Notes under the pieces: generated by a model
Seen by the model: the letters and a program-made list of their open reading frames with translations, nothing else
The model's database searches: none
Told to the model about the DNA's origin: nothing
In this document: positions 33,421 through 44,218 of the stretch, one piece after another
Position numbering within the stretch: position 1 is the stretch's first letter
Layout: every line of letters begins with the position of its first letter
Origin: Zea mays
Taxonomy: Eukaryota; Streptophyta; Magnoliopsida; Poales; Poaceae
Direction of reading: 5' to 3'
NCBI RefSeq assembly: GCF_902167145.1
Contig: NC_050105.1
Span: 115,461,898 to 115,525,897, forward strand
Length of the DNA: 64,000 nt
Translations under genes and position numbers: made by a program

Positions 33421-36400
33421 ATGATGGAGGAAAACGATGAACCATGCCTGATTGATAGCGCAGCCACAAATTCGATTCTTAGAGAGACGAAATATTTTCA
33501 GACACTCCTGAAGAGGACTGAGAATATCACTACAATTGTCGGCAACAATGGCCGCATTGTAGGCTCCGGTCGAGCCATTGTTGTCCTCCCTAACGGTACT
33601 AGGATCTTCATTGAAGAAGCATTCCTATACCCAGGAGCAACTCGTACTCTCCTCACGTTCAAAGATATCCGTCGTAGCGGCTATCACGTTACAACTGCAT
33701 GTGTGGGTGGTGCTGAATACCTCCATATCACATCAACAAACGAATGTGAAACAAAAGTGGTAGAGAAAGCGCAAGGCACCTCCTCTGGGTTGTATTACTC
33801 AAGAATTAAACCACCCCCTGAATTTGTTGCGATGTCTACTATATTTAAAAATCCTGAGTCTTTTCGAGTATGGCATGAAAGACTAGGACACCCTGGATTA
33901 AGGATGATGCGGAACATCATAACTAGCTCTATTGGCCATGGCATGAAAACCACACAAATTCCTAAAGACTTTCTATGCGTCTCTTGTGCTAAAGGAAAAC
34001 TGATAACTAAGCCCTCTTACCTAAAAGTAAAGGCTGAGTCCCCGAGCTTCCTGCAGAGACTTCAGGGCGATATCTGTGGTCCAATCAACCCCCTATCGGG
34101 GCCCTTCAGATATTTTATGGTTCTTATAGATGCTTCTACTAAGTGGAGCCACGTGTGCCTGTTGTCCACGCGGAACCACGCATTTGCAAAATTTATTGCC
34201 CAAATTATCCGTTTGCGTGCGAGCTTCCCGGAGAACCGCATTCAGTCAATCAGGATGGATAATGCCGGAGAGTTTACCTCAAAGGCCTTTAATGACTATT
34301 GTCTTGCTTTGGGCATAAATGTAGAGCATTCTGTACCGCATGTCCATACACAGAATGGACTTGCTGAGTCCTTAATTAAAAGAATAAAATTCATAGCCAG
34401 GCCACTTCTACAAGATAGCAAACTCCCGACCAGTTGTTGGGGACACGCAGTTTTGCACGCTGCAGCCTTAATCCAATATAGACCATCTGCTTACCACTCT
34501 GCTTCTCCCCACCAGTTAACGCGTGGTCAACAACCAGTGGTTTCCCATCTGCGAAAATTCGGCTGTGCTGTATACGTGCCGATATCACCACCCCAGCGTA
34601 CATCTATGGGACCTCATCGGAAGTTGGGGATCTATGTTGGTTATGAATCTCTGTCCATAATCAAATATTTAGAGCCTAGAACTGGGGATCTGTTCACGGC
34701 TCGGTACGCTGATAGCATCTTCGATGAAGAGCATTTCCCGGCATTAGGGGGAGGATTGTACCTTAATAATAAAGAATGCCGAGAAATAGAATGGAGTGCT
34801 AGTAGCATCCAATCGCTTGACCCACGCACTAGAGAAACCGAACTTGAAGTTCAACGAATAATACACCTGCAAAACTTAGCAAATAATCTGCCAGATGCCT
34901 TTACTGATATAAGAGGAGTGTCGAAGTCGCATATTCCTGCGGCAAATGCACCGGAGAGAGTGGAGATACCTTTGCAGGGTATGGACTCTACTCGTACTCC
35001 CCATCCTAGGAAAAGGGGGAGAAAACCGGATGATTCAGTATCAGCTAAGCGGGGACGCCTGCACCGGCAAGTTACTGAAGAGAATGCAACGTGCTCCCTT
35101 TCAGATGTTCCAGCAGTAACACACCTTGAAGGTGAACGTCCTAGTGCAAATGTGCGCACAAATAAAAGCACAAGGACTTCGGAACAACCGGTTTCAAATA
35201 ACTTGGGAAATCACAAAGAACCGGATGATTCAGTTGAAGAAATTGCCATAAACTATGTTGAGACGGGAGAGTTATATAACCGAAAGACTACAGTTGTCGA
35301 CACTGATTTCGTCTCTATGATCGCTGTTGTGATTGCTGAGGATCCTGAACCAAAGTCCATGGCAGAGTGCCAGAAGCGCTCAGATTGGGTCAAATGGAAA
35401 GAAGCAATAGAGACGGAATTACTCTCGCTTTCAAAGAGGCAAGTATTTGGGTCTGTCGCCCGCACGCCCCCCAATGTTACCCCAGTCGGGTTCAAATGGG
35501 TGTTCGTCCGAAAGAGGGATGCGAACAATGAGGTGGTGAGATACAAAGCGAGACTTGTAGCACAAGGGTTCACGCAGAGACCCGGCATCGATTACGATGA
35601 AACTTACTCCCCGGTAGTGAGTGGCACAACGTTCCGATATTTGATATCACTAACAGCAGGTTTAAACTTAAAAATGCAGATGATGGACGTAGTGACCGCA
35701 TACTTGTATGGGTCATTGGATTCGGAAATCTATATGAAGGTCCCGGATGGGCTGAGAGTTCCGGATGCCAAGTCAAATCGCAACATGTACAGCGTTAGGT
35801 TGCAGAGGGCGTTGTATGGGCTTAAACAATCTGGGCGGATGTGGTACAATCGGCTCAGTGAATTCCTCCTGAAGAAGGGATACGTAAATAATCCAGATTC
35901 TCCTTGCGTATTCATTAGAAAATCCCAGAAGGGTTTTTGCATAGTTTCGGTCTATGTTGATGACTTGAATATCATTGGATATGCTGAGGATATTGAGGAG
36001 GCCAACGCCTACCTCAAGACAGAGTTTGAAATGAAAGACTTGGGAGAAACCAAGTTTTGCTTGGGCCTGCAGATCGAGCATCTCCCAGAAGGAATATTTG
36101 TACACCAGTCGACCTATTGTAAAAAGGTCCTTGAGAGATTTAATATGATTAAAGCTCACCCTTTAAAGACCCCGATGGTCGTGAGATCCCTTGAAATGGA
36201 TACCGACCCATTTAGACCAAAGAGTGATGATGAGAAATCGTTGGGACCTGAAGTTCCTTACCTTAGCGCTATTGGAGCACTGATGTACCTTGCGAATTGC
36301 ACCAGGCCTGATATTGCATTCGCGGTAAATCTACTAGCTAGATACAGTGCAGACCCAACCAGAAGACATTGGGTAGGTGTTAAGACTATACTTAGATACC

Positions 36401-36972
36401 TCAAAGGCACTCAAGATCTTGGCCTGTTTTTTCCGAAGAATCAGGACCAGACTATGGTGGGCTATGCTGATGCTGGATATCAGTCAGATCCCCATAATGG
36501 TATATCTCAGACTGGCTTTGTATTTCTATGTGGTGGCACTGCTGTATCCTGGAGATCGTGCAAACAGACATTAGTAACGACGTCTACTAACCACTCAGAA
36601 ATAATCTCACTATATGAAGCCGCACGAGAATGTGCTTGGCTACGACGGATGACTAACTACATCCAGAAGTCATGTGGTTATAACACCGCAAATACCCCCA
36701 CCATTATCTATGAAGATAATGCTGCATGTGTTGCACAAATGGAAACGGGCTATATTAAGAGCAATATGACTAAGCATATCTGCCCTAAGTATTTTTATCC
36801 TCATGAACTCCAGAACGAGGGTGAGATAAAAATCCTGCAAGTCAAGTCTTGTGATAATCTGGCTGATTTATTCACTAAATCCTTACCTGCAGTCACATTT
36901 AGAAAATGTGTACGAGATATAGGGATGAGGCATTTGAGAGACCTGCAGGGTTCAGGGGGAGATCACCTCTGA
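33421..36972 (+). CDS. Copia pol polyprotein (protease, integrase, RT, RNase H)
   Basis: A single open frame of 1183 codons begins with tandem ATG at 33421 and ends TGA at 36970-36972. Aspartic protease active site DSA is at residues 12-14, although little of the N-terminal flap region precedes it. The integrase zinc domain WHERLGHPG..C..C (about 149-195) is followed by the catalytic core DICGP, RMDNAGEF and the Glu in NGLAES. RT has MMDVVTAYLYG and YVDDLN (about 845); RNase H has GYADAGYQ..SWRS..YEDNAA..LADLFTKSLP at the C-terminus. No stops or frameshifts are seen, in keeping with identical LTRs. The frame is separate from gag, with about 260 AT-rich bases between, so how pol is normally joined to gag is unclear; a deletion may have removed the connection. 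Confidence 0.93.
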   Translation: MMEENDEPCLIDSAATNSILRETKYFQTLLKRTENITTIVGNNGRIVGSGRAIVVLPNGTRIFIEEAFLYPGATRTLLTFKDIRRSGYHVTTACVGGAEYLHITSTNECETKVVEKAQGTSSGLYYSRIKPPPEFVAMSTIFKNPESFRVWHERLGHPGLRMMRNIITSSIGHGMKTTQIPKDFLCVSCAKGKLITKPSYLKVKAESPSFLQRLQGDICGPINPLSGPFRYFMVLIDASTKWSHVCLLSTRNHAFAKFIAQIIRLRASFPENRIQSIRMDNAGEFTSKAFNDYCLALGINVEHSVPHVHTQNGLAESLIKRIKFIARPLLQDSKLPTSCWGHAVLHAAALIQYRPSAYHSASPHQLTRGQQPVVSHLRKFGCAVYVPISPPQRTSMGPHRKLGIYVGYESLSIIKYLEPRTGDLFTARYADSIFDEEHFPALGGGLYLNNKECREIEWSASSIQSLDPRTRETELEVQRIIHLQNLANNLPDAFTDIRGVSKSHIPAANAPERVEIPLQGMDSTRTPHPRKRGRKPDDSVSAKRGRLHRQVTEENATCSLSDVPAVTHLEGERPSANVRTNKSTRTSEQPVSNNLGNHKEPDDSVEEIAINYVETGELYNRKTTVVDTDFVSMIAVVIAEDPEPKSMAECQKRSDWVKWKEAIETELLSLSKRQVFGSVARTPPNVTPVGFKWVFVRKRDANNEVVRYKARLVAQGFTQRPGIDYDETYSPVVSGTTFRYLISLTAGLNLKMQMMDVVTAYLYGSLDSEIYMKVPDGLRVPDAKSNRNMYSVRLQRALYGLKQSGRMWYNRLSEFLLKKGYVNNPDSPCVFIRKSQKGFCIVSVYVDDLNIIGYAEDIEEANAYLKTEFEMKDLGETKFCLGLQIEHLPEGIFVHQSTYCKKVLERFNMIKAHPLKTPMVVRSLEMDTDPFRPKSDDEKSLGPEVPYLSAIGALMYLANCTRPDIAFAVNLLARYSADPTRRHWVGVKTILRYLKGTQDLGLFFPKNQDQTMVGYADAGYQSDPHNGISQTGFVFLCGGTAVSWRSCKQTLVTTSTNHSEIISLYEAARECAWLRRMTNYIQKSCGYNTANTPTIIYEDNAACVAQMETGYIKSNMTKHICPKYFYPHELQNEGEIKILQVKSCDNLADLFTKSLPAVTFRKCVRDIGMRHLRDLQGSGGDHL

Positions 36973-37222
36973 ATTTCAGCCCTTACAATTCGACCTGAAG
37001 ATCGTATATTATACACCTTGAAGGTTATAGTTGTCCTGAAGACACCCGTTGTACTCTTTTTCCCATTGTGAGTTTTCCTGAAGTTTCTCACAGATGGTTT
37101 TTAACGAGGCAACAAGTGCAATACATCGAGTGGCACTATGCTCTCTTTCTCCATTTTTTCCCACTGGGTTTTTCGGAGTTTTGATGAGACATAAGTCGTC
37201 ACGGTATTCGCCCAAGGGGGAG
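36973..37222 (+). promoter_or_regulatory. Copia 3' internal region and polypurine tract
   Basis: Short non-coding tail. GCCCAAGGGGGAG (37210-37222) immediately precedes the 3' LTR and is the polypurine tract. Another purine-rich tract (GGTTCAGGGGGAGAT) lies at the pol stop near 36950. Confidence 0.88.
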
Positions 37223-37477
37223 TGTTGAGAAACCCTAAAAGGGGTTTAATGGGCTAATACCGAAACTGCCCTTAGGGGGTACACAGGTTATATATATGTA
37301 CCCATACCCATCATAATAAAGATAGACAGAAAGAGCTTCCATCCACTGTGTCTCTTGTTCCTCTCTGTGTTGGGTTGCTGGGAAGGGAGCGAGCTTCTAC
37401 AACTTCTCACGTCACTACTGCTGTTGGGAGGGTTTGGAGTCCGGATCGGGGATCTGCGACAACTACGTTGTTTAACA
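37223..37477 (+). repeat. Copia 3' LTR
   Basis: Identical to 31274-31528; it is followed by the target duplication AGTTG and then hAT 5' UTR sequence. Confidence 0.96.
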
Positions 37478-37831
37478 AGTTGGACACCAGCCGCCGCCCG
37501 CCACTCCGCCAGGCTCTCGACTTCCGGCCATCGGCAACCTGCAAGGCTGCAAGGCTGCAACCGGCCAACCAAGAGACCACAGGCTGACAGGCCAGGCCGC
37601 CCAAGTGACGAGCAGCCGATCCGATCCGTCATCTTCCACAACGACACCATCCAGGTGAATAGATGATTTAATTTTCTGATTTGGTCATTGGTGATTTCCT
37701 TGCACCGCTTCATATTATGTAGCGTACTAGCCTCTTAGATTAGATGTTTAAAAAATATTTTTAGTGCACATGTTATACATGATACGTGTTCTTTAAAATT
37801 TTAATTATTTGCTTTTCTAATTAGGTCTTAG

Positions 37832-40484
37832 ATGTTGCCTAAGAAATCATTGTCAGGTTATCAAAAAAGAAAAAAGAGAAAACATGAAGATCAATTGGTT
37901 GAATCGCAAAAGGGCGCTTTACATAAGTTCTTTAATATTGATGTGAACGAAGTTGAAGGCCAGGAATCTGATCCTGCTGATGATCATACGCATCAGGACC
38001 ATGATCATGAACATGATCATAATTTAAATGCAGAAGGTGAGATCAGTGAAGATGGTTCAATGGAAGAAAATTTAGTTACAACAATTAATGCGGTTGAGGA
38101 TAGTATGATGCGAGAAAACTTGCAGCCCTTATCTGATCATGAAAAATCAAATGATGATGAACAAGATAGTTCTTGTTTATCTATCTTTGATCCTAGAACA
38201 TGGGATAATCTTGACAATAACAAAAGGGATATCTTAATTGAAAAGGGCCCAGTAAGAGATATGAATCTGGTTTTTCCTAAGGATTCCATTGGTAGACATT
38301 TTTCATATGCTTACTATTCCAGAAATTTAAGTAATGGCGAGTCGGTTGATAGAAAGTGGTTGGTTTACTCTAAACATGTGAACAAAGTTTATTGTTTTTG
38401 TTGCAAGTTGTTCAAGTCAAGCAAAAGCAAGTCTTTGTTAGCATCTGATGGAGTGAGGGACTGGCAGCGTCTCAGTAGGAGACTCAAAGAACATGATAGC
38501 AGTGTTGATCATCTGACAAACATGAATACTTGGAATGAACTTAGGATGAGGTTGAGCAAACATAAAACAATTGATGATGATTTGCAGCGGGAAATTTCAA
38601 AGGAGAGAGAGTGTTGGAGACAAGTTTTTTTAAGAATTGTTTCTGCTGTCAAGTTTCTTGCTAAACATAATTTGGCTTTCCGAGGGACAAATGACAAACT
38701 ATACCAAGCTAATAATGGTAACTTTCTGGGCATAATTGAAATGATGAGTGAATTTGATCATGTGATCCAAGACCATATTAGGCGGATTCAAAATAGTGAG
38801 ATTCATCATCACTATCTTGGGCATAGAATCCAGAATGAGATTACTTCCCTTCTTGCAGATTGTGTGAAACAAACTATATTAAAGGTCATCAAGGCTGCCA
38901 AGTATTTTTCTGTGATTTTAGATTGTACTCCGGATGTGAGCCATGAAGAACAAATGACAATGATTATTCGGTGTGTGAATATGTCGGGGACAGTTCCAAG
39001 GGTTGAGGAGTTCTTCCTAGAGTTCTTGAAGGTAGATGACACATCAGGATTGGGTCTTTTTGATGAATTAAAGAGTGCACTGGTCTCTCTCGATTTGAAT
39101 ATTGCTGATGTGAGGGGACAAGGATATGATAATGGCTCAAATATGAAGGGGAAACACCAAGGTGTTCAGACTCGCATGCTTGAAATTAATCCAAGAGCAC
39201 TATATATGCCATGTGCATGTCATAGTCTAAATCTTACTCTTTGTGATATGGGAAAATCTTGCAGGTATGATATTATTTATTTTATATGATACAATATGCC
39301 ATGGTTTGAAAAAGAATGAATCTTACTATTTGTGATATTTTAAATCTTGTAGGCAAGCTATTACTTTTTTTGGTATTATCCAACGTATATACAGATTGTT
39401 TGCAAAATCTACCAAAAGGTGGAAAATTTTTGTTGACAATGTCCCAGGATTAACAATTAAGCCATGGTCTAATACACGATGGGAAAGCCGAATAAAAAGT
39501 GTTCAGGCTATCAGATACCAAACTCCTCAAATAAGATATGCTCTAAAAGCATTAGAGGAGGTGAGTGCACTTGACAATGACCCATCGACAGTTAGTGATT
39601 GCCAATCTTTGGTGAGTGCACTTGAGAATTTTGAATTTTTAGTTGGATTGGTTATTTGGCACGATATTTTATTCTCTATAAATAAGGTGAGCAAGAAGTT
39701 GCAATCTAAAATTGTGAGTATAGATGCTACTCTTAAACACATCGAAGGTGTCATATCATATTTTAAGAAGTATAGAGATGAAGGTTTCACTTCTAGTATG
39801 GATACGGCAAGATTCATTTCATCTGAACTTGACGTCGAGCCAATATTTCCAACAAAAAGGAAAGGAAAGAGAAAGAAACATTTTGATGAACAAGAAGACG
39901 AGGATGAGGAAATACAACAATCTGCTATAGACTTGTTTAGAAGAGAGTACTTCCTTGTCATGATTGATGCTGCAATTGCTTCATTGACTAGTAGATTTGA
40001 GCAGATGAAAGCATTTGATAATGTTTTTGGGTTCTTGTTTAACTCTGGAAACTTAAAATCCTTAGATGAAGTAAATCTTTGGTCGCACTGCAAGATATTT
40101 GCTGAAAAATTTACTCATGAGAACTCATCCGATGTTGAGATTAATGATTTTTATTCAGAATTAAAGGTGTTGCAAGTAAGTTTACAAGATTCTTCGATGT
40201 CAGCGCCTGAGATTCTGAAGTTTGTTATGGATGCAGATTGCTATCCAAATGTTACAGTTGCCTATCGAATTCTCTTAACTATACCTGTGACTGTAGCTTC
40301 AGCTGAAAGAAGTTTCTCAAAACTGAAATTATTGAAGAACTATCTGAGATCAACTATGTCGCAATAAAGGTTGAATGGCTTAGCTATGTGCTCTATCGAG
40401 AAGGATATCGTGGACACTGTTGATTTCAATGCAGTACTTGATGATTTTGCATCAAGAAATGCTCGAAGAAGTATCTTTTCTTGA
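37832..40484 (+). pseudogene. hAT transposase (TTF-type zinc finger, DUF4371, hAT dimerisation), one stop near the C-terminus
   Basis: Exon 1 (37832-39264) and exon 2 (39353-40367) join in frame across an 88 bp GT/AG intron; a 5' UTR intron (about 37654-37825) precedes the start. The N-terminus is basic (KKRKHEDQ) with GALHKFF, then a His/Asp/Glu-rich linker. A TTF-type zinc finger contains VYCFCCKLF about residue 190. The DUF4371-like core has VILDCTPDVSHEEQM and GQGYDNGSNMKG, with the catalytic Asp residues. PCACHSLNL precedes the intron. The hAT dimerisation domain has IPVTVASAERSFSKLKLLKNYLRSTMSQ (read as two parts). A TAA at 40365-40367 replaces a probable Glu codon; the frame then continues for 38 codons to TGA at 40482-40484. 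The loss trims the dimerisation region, so activity is doubtful but only one substitution separates it from an open gene. Confidence 0.9.
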
Positions 40485-40816
40485 GAAGCAATGGATGTCA
40501 TAGAGTTTTGTTCTTCATTAATGTAATCATATTAGCCTCAAGGTACAAATATATTGTTATTTTGGTTGACTTTATTCTTGTGATAAATATTTGACATGTT
40601 AAATTAAATATATCAACGTATTTTTTTGCATGATAAATATTTGTGTGTGTATATATATGTATTATAAGATTTTTTATATATTATAGAGGGGCCATCACGG
40701 TGAGTTTGCCTGGGGTCCTCAAAATTATAGGACCAGGTCTGGCCAGGATGTTCGGGACATATGCATGAGCTCGACAGGGAGAAAGAAAAATGAGATCTTT
40801 GGACACCGGTCGGACC

Positions 40817-41470
40817 TAGGGATGGCAATTTAATCCGTGGATTTGGATATCCGTCGGATATCCGACCCGATGGATAAGGATATGGATATGTTTTTTGACT
40901 CGCGGGTAAGACCTGTATCCGATCCGAGATAAAGAGGGCATGGATTTGGATATTAAATCTCACCCGCGGGTAATCCGTTGGATATCCGAAATTAACCATT
41001 AGTCCATTATTGCCAGGATGAACATTATTATACTATCATTGACTAAAAAATTCAAACACATCTACTATTGTGCTAGCTCAAGTGCTCAACACTACATTCA
41101 GATCGGATCAATATTGATTGTCATGTATTTGTTTTCATGTTGAGACATGTAGACATGTATTTTTGTCATGTTGAGAATGTTGCTTGTTGAAGGACATGTA
41201 TATTTGTTTAATTTTTTTATTAAATTTTAAGTTGTGTATGATGTTGAATTGAGAAGAAATTTGATTAATTATGTTATTCAATTGCTGAAAATGGTTCTTT
41301 ATCATATCCGATGGATATCCAATGGATATCCGAAACCCGATGGGCATGGATATGGATATGAATTTCTACCCGTGGATATAGTCACGGGCGGATATTATCT
41401 ATGACCGTGGATATGTCTGCGGGCGGATATTTCCAATATTCGATCCGAATCCGACCCGTTGCCATCCCTA
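40817..41470. mobile_element. hAT-type MITE, 654 bp
   Basis: Termini are TAGGGATGGCAA and TTGCCATCCCTA. The 8 bp target duplication is GTCGGACC (40809-40816) versus GCCGGACC (41471-41478), one mismatch. The interior repeats GGATATCCG and GGATATGGATATG. Its termini resemble those of the 533 bp MITE (TAGAGATGGCAATGGG), so both belong to a related hAT group. Confidence 0.9.
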
Positions 41471-41478
41471 GCCGGACC

Positions 41479-42640
41479 TGACGATGGCAGATCGATCGAC
41501 CTTATTACTGTACAAGAGAGGATCGCTGGGATGGATGGATCCAAGAGGAGAACGGCATCGTACTTGGCGTGCGCGTGCATGATGTACGTGGGGATCTCGT
41601 GAACCCCTGACTCTACTGACGGGGTCATGCATAGTGCATCGTAATAGTGAGGTCCGAGCTGCTTACTGTTGAGCAGTCAGAACGGTGGTCATGGACTCAT
41701 GGCCCAGTTCTTGCCGCTCTCGCGGTCTCGTCTCACGGTCTAGCTGTTCGCTTTAGATTAAAATCGATTGTTTATTTAGACTATGGTCTTACTGTTAGCT
41801 TCGGATTAAAACAGTTTGTTTGAACGGGTGCAGCTATAAACTAGATAACCCAAACTGTAGTATTGTACGCATATTGATATCCGAAACAATAACTCCTGCA
41901 GCTAGAAACTAGATAACCCAACTGTAGTACTGCTACGGACAAACGTTAACATAATGCACGCGTGTCACGCACACGCTTGAGGGAGACCTCCTCTTGTCGC
42001 TAAAGTAGACGATGGACGTGCACGACAAGGACAAGCGCACCACCGCCGATCGCGACGACGTACGGCCTCACAGTGGAGCATCGATCGAGTGCAGCAGCTA
42101 GCCTTGACGTGACGCTACTGCCTCTCCTGTGCCCGGCCTAATCGAACGCGTGCATGCATGTGATCCGCCATGTGCTTTGCTTGGGCACGGCTGCCTAGCT
42201 TTTCATCTCCGTCGGACCAACGAGACTGCACGAGGAACAGCACCTCCGTACACCGTGCACCGAGGTGTATACTACTTGGCTGTCGGTTCGTGGGTCGCTG
42301 CGTGCTCGCGCGGCGTCGGGAGCCACCCCTCACGTACGTGTCTGTCGGTTCGAAGCTTTAGATAATCAAGAAAATAATATGAATAGATATGTTATTCATG
42401 AGTGTATTCATGGAAGTATATTTTTTTTCCTTTTGTTAAAATAAATATTAAATGAAATATTTAAAGCTATGCTTCATGCTGGATTGGTTTTGCTTATGCA
42501 TCTAATTTGATTTGAAATTTAAACTTATATTGAACTGTAATTGGGATTTAGGAACTTCAAAAAAAAACAAAGATAAATATAAGAAAACAAAAGCAGAAAA
42601 GAAAAAGGTAACTCTCCCGCCACTTAACCCCACTTTTCGG
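41479..42640. other. Low-copy-looking sequence, no gene recognised
   Basis: No convincing ORF. A roughly 40 bp direct repeat (AAACTAGATAACCCAA..CTGTAGTA) occurs near 41837 and 41905, next to related short repeats around GATTAAAA. An AT-rich stretch spans 42360-42610. Confidence 0.5.
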
Positions 42641-42904
42641 CCTAGCTCGGCCCAACCGACCGCCTCTCTTTTCTGACGCCCGAATTTTTTGTTTTTTTAT
42701 CCTTTTTCATAAAAAGTTACATTTAGATCTTATTTCAAGTTTTAGATCCTTAGCTCGGCGCTATAGTCTAAACCCTAAACCCTAAAATCCTATGGCGCCG
42801 AGCTCTGACGTGGTTTTGGCGGCCAGCGGCGGCTAAGGCTGCCGTGGCGCGGACGTGGCTTTCTAGCTCGGCGCCACAGATCTTGGCGCCGAGCTAGGAA
42901 GTCC

Positions 42905-42910
42905 TATAAA
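42905..42910 (+). promoter_or_regulatory. Possible TATA box upstream of the zinc-finger remnant
   Basis: CCTATAAATC follows a GC-rich stretch with palindromic AGCTCGGCGCC words (42750-42895) and lies about 320 bases before the first coding-like block. Promoter assignment is inference from spacing and composition. Confidence 0.4.
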
Positions 42911-43231
42911 TCGGCCGTTCTTCTGGCCGAGAGTTGTGTCCACCTCTTTTTTCAACATTCTCTACATTCCAATCTCCTTAAAAACGACCAGATTCGAGTT
43001 GGAAAACTTGGTATAGCAAGGTATGATGTCTCACTGATTCGTTTGTTTTGTATATTGGGTTGTATTGTTTCAATTATTAGTTTTGATTGTTCCTCCTTGG
43101 ATATATAGTTCATATGATGACTACAATTTATTAGAGAGTTTGTGAAATACGTTTATACAAAGATCTATGGCGTTTATAAAATCATTTCTGCTATTTGCAT
43201 ATAGTTGTGTTAATATATAATCGTTTCTTAG

Positions 43232-44218
43232 ATGAAAGACATTTTTCGTGAGGCGTTGTGGCAGAAGAGGGATCGTCCTCGAGAGTTATATCCAAATGTA
43301 TCTAGTAAGGATGCTCTTGTGCCTTCCGGTCTTTCTGTGCCTAACTGTGACTGTGGCAGACCGACTTGTGTATGTCAATCCAAACATCCAGACACGGCTG
43401 CTCGCTGCTTCTACCTTTGTGGCGGTTTTAACGTACGTATCTTATGACTTGTGTGTTATTATTGTTTACTAGATGTGTACTAATGCTTAGTTCCATTTTT
43501 GTAGGTGCACCTGAGGTGTTTTTTCAGTGGGTCGACGGTCCTGATAAATTTGACCCTCGATATCTTTTTTCGCTAATTGGTTGTGTGGAAGGAGAAGTCA
43601 TGAGCGTTTTAAGAGTTGGGTTCCTCCTCCCCCGAATCCTTCACCAATGACGGATGCGGAGAAGGAGGTAGCAACAGAAAGACGACTGGAGTCACCGCCT
43701 CGATGCGATTGCGGAGATCGTGATGTCATCAACGAGGACACTGCGAAGTACTTCGTGTGTCCCGACATTGATTATGTGAGTGCATAACAAATGTCCAAAC
43801 TTGTGTTATTTTTTGCACAAATTTACTAATTTATTCTCCTGCAGCATACAGTTGGCGTAAGTGTCATTTCTTAAAGTGGTTGTATGGTCCTATGTCCCAT
43901 TCGTCAGAGCTAGAGGCTAAGTATTCTGGAAATGAGTGGGTGGAAGAATTGAAGTCTGATCTAGTACTCTGGAAATGTGGTATTGAAGCTAAGTATGGAT
44001 TAGTTACTTCCGAGCTTGGTGTGTCATTTGTAGGATTTCGACGAGTTCGAGGACTAGGATACCGTTATCCCCTAGTCAAATGCATGTGGAAGGGCCCCTT
44101 TGAATTAGTTATGTTTCCGGTTCAACACTTTGATCTTTGTAAGATCTATGACTATGTGGATGTCTTCGACATCCATTGTAGTAACTTTACATACTATTTA
44201 TGTTATTATGTTATTTGA
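43232..44218 (+). pseudogene. Decayed gene with tandem GRF-like zinc fingers
   Basis: Three zinc-finger-like blocks appear in order. Block 1 (43232-43431, GT donor after GGFN) has CDCGRPTCVCQSKHPDTAARCF. Block 2 (43505-43770) has FFQWVDGPDKFDP, then WVPPPPNPSPMTDAEKE and CDCGDRDVINEDTAKYFVC, but needs at least two frame changes. Block 3 (43845-44215) has SWRKCHFLKWLYGPMSH and a last C-G-I-E-A-K-Y-G segment. The C-x-C-G..FF.W.D layout resembles GRF-type zinc fingers found in plant transposon-associated genes. The breaks make it non-functional. Its host element or parent gene is not identified. Confidence 0.6.

Larger units (their letters stand above)
31274..37477 (+). mobile_element. Young Ty1/copia retrotransposon, non-Sirevirus
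   Basis: Two 255 bp LTRs are identical base for base by eye. They begin TGTTGAGAAACCC and end GTTTAACA, with an exact 5 bp target duplication AGTTG (31269-31273 and 37478-37482). pol is open over 1183 codons; gag is defective. The insertion lies in the 5' UTR of the hAT transposase gene. Short LTRs suggest an Ale/Retrofit or Ivana-like lineage, not resolved. Confidence 0.96.
31011..40741 (+). mobile_element. Large hAT transposon (TTF-zinc-finger type), hosting a copia insertion
   Basis: The ends are CAGAGTCGGCCC and GGACCAGGTCTG (imperfect inverted repeats). The exact 8 bp target duplication GCCAGGAT flanks them (31003-31010 and 40742-40749). It encodes a two-exon transposase at 37832-40367. 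Without the copia insertion the element is about 3.5 kb. The subterminal GGGGCCC/GGGGCC motifs fit plant hAT families of this type. Confidence 0.9.

Noticed and set aside
42767..42784. Telomere-like AAACCCTAAACCCTAAAA
   Set aside because: Only two units; insufficient for an interstitial telomere repeat.
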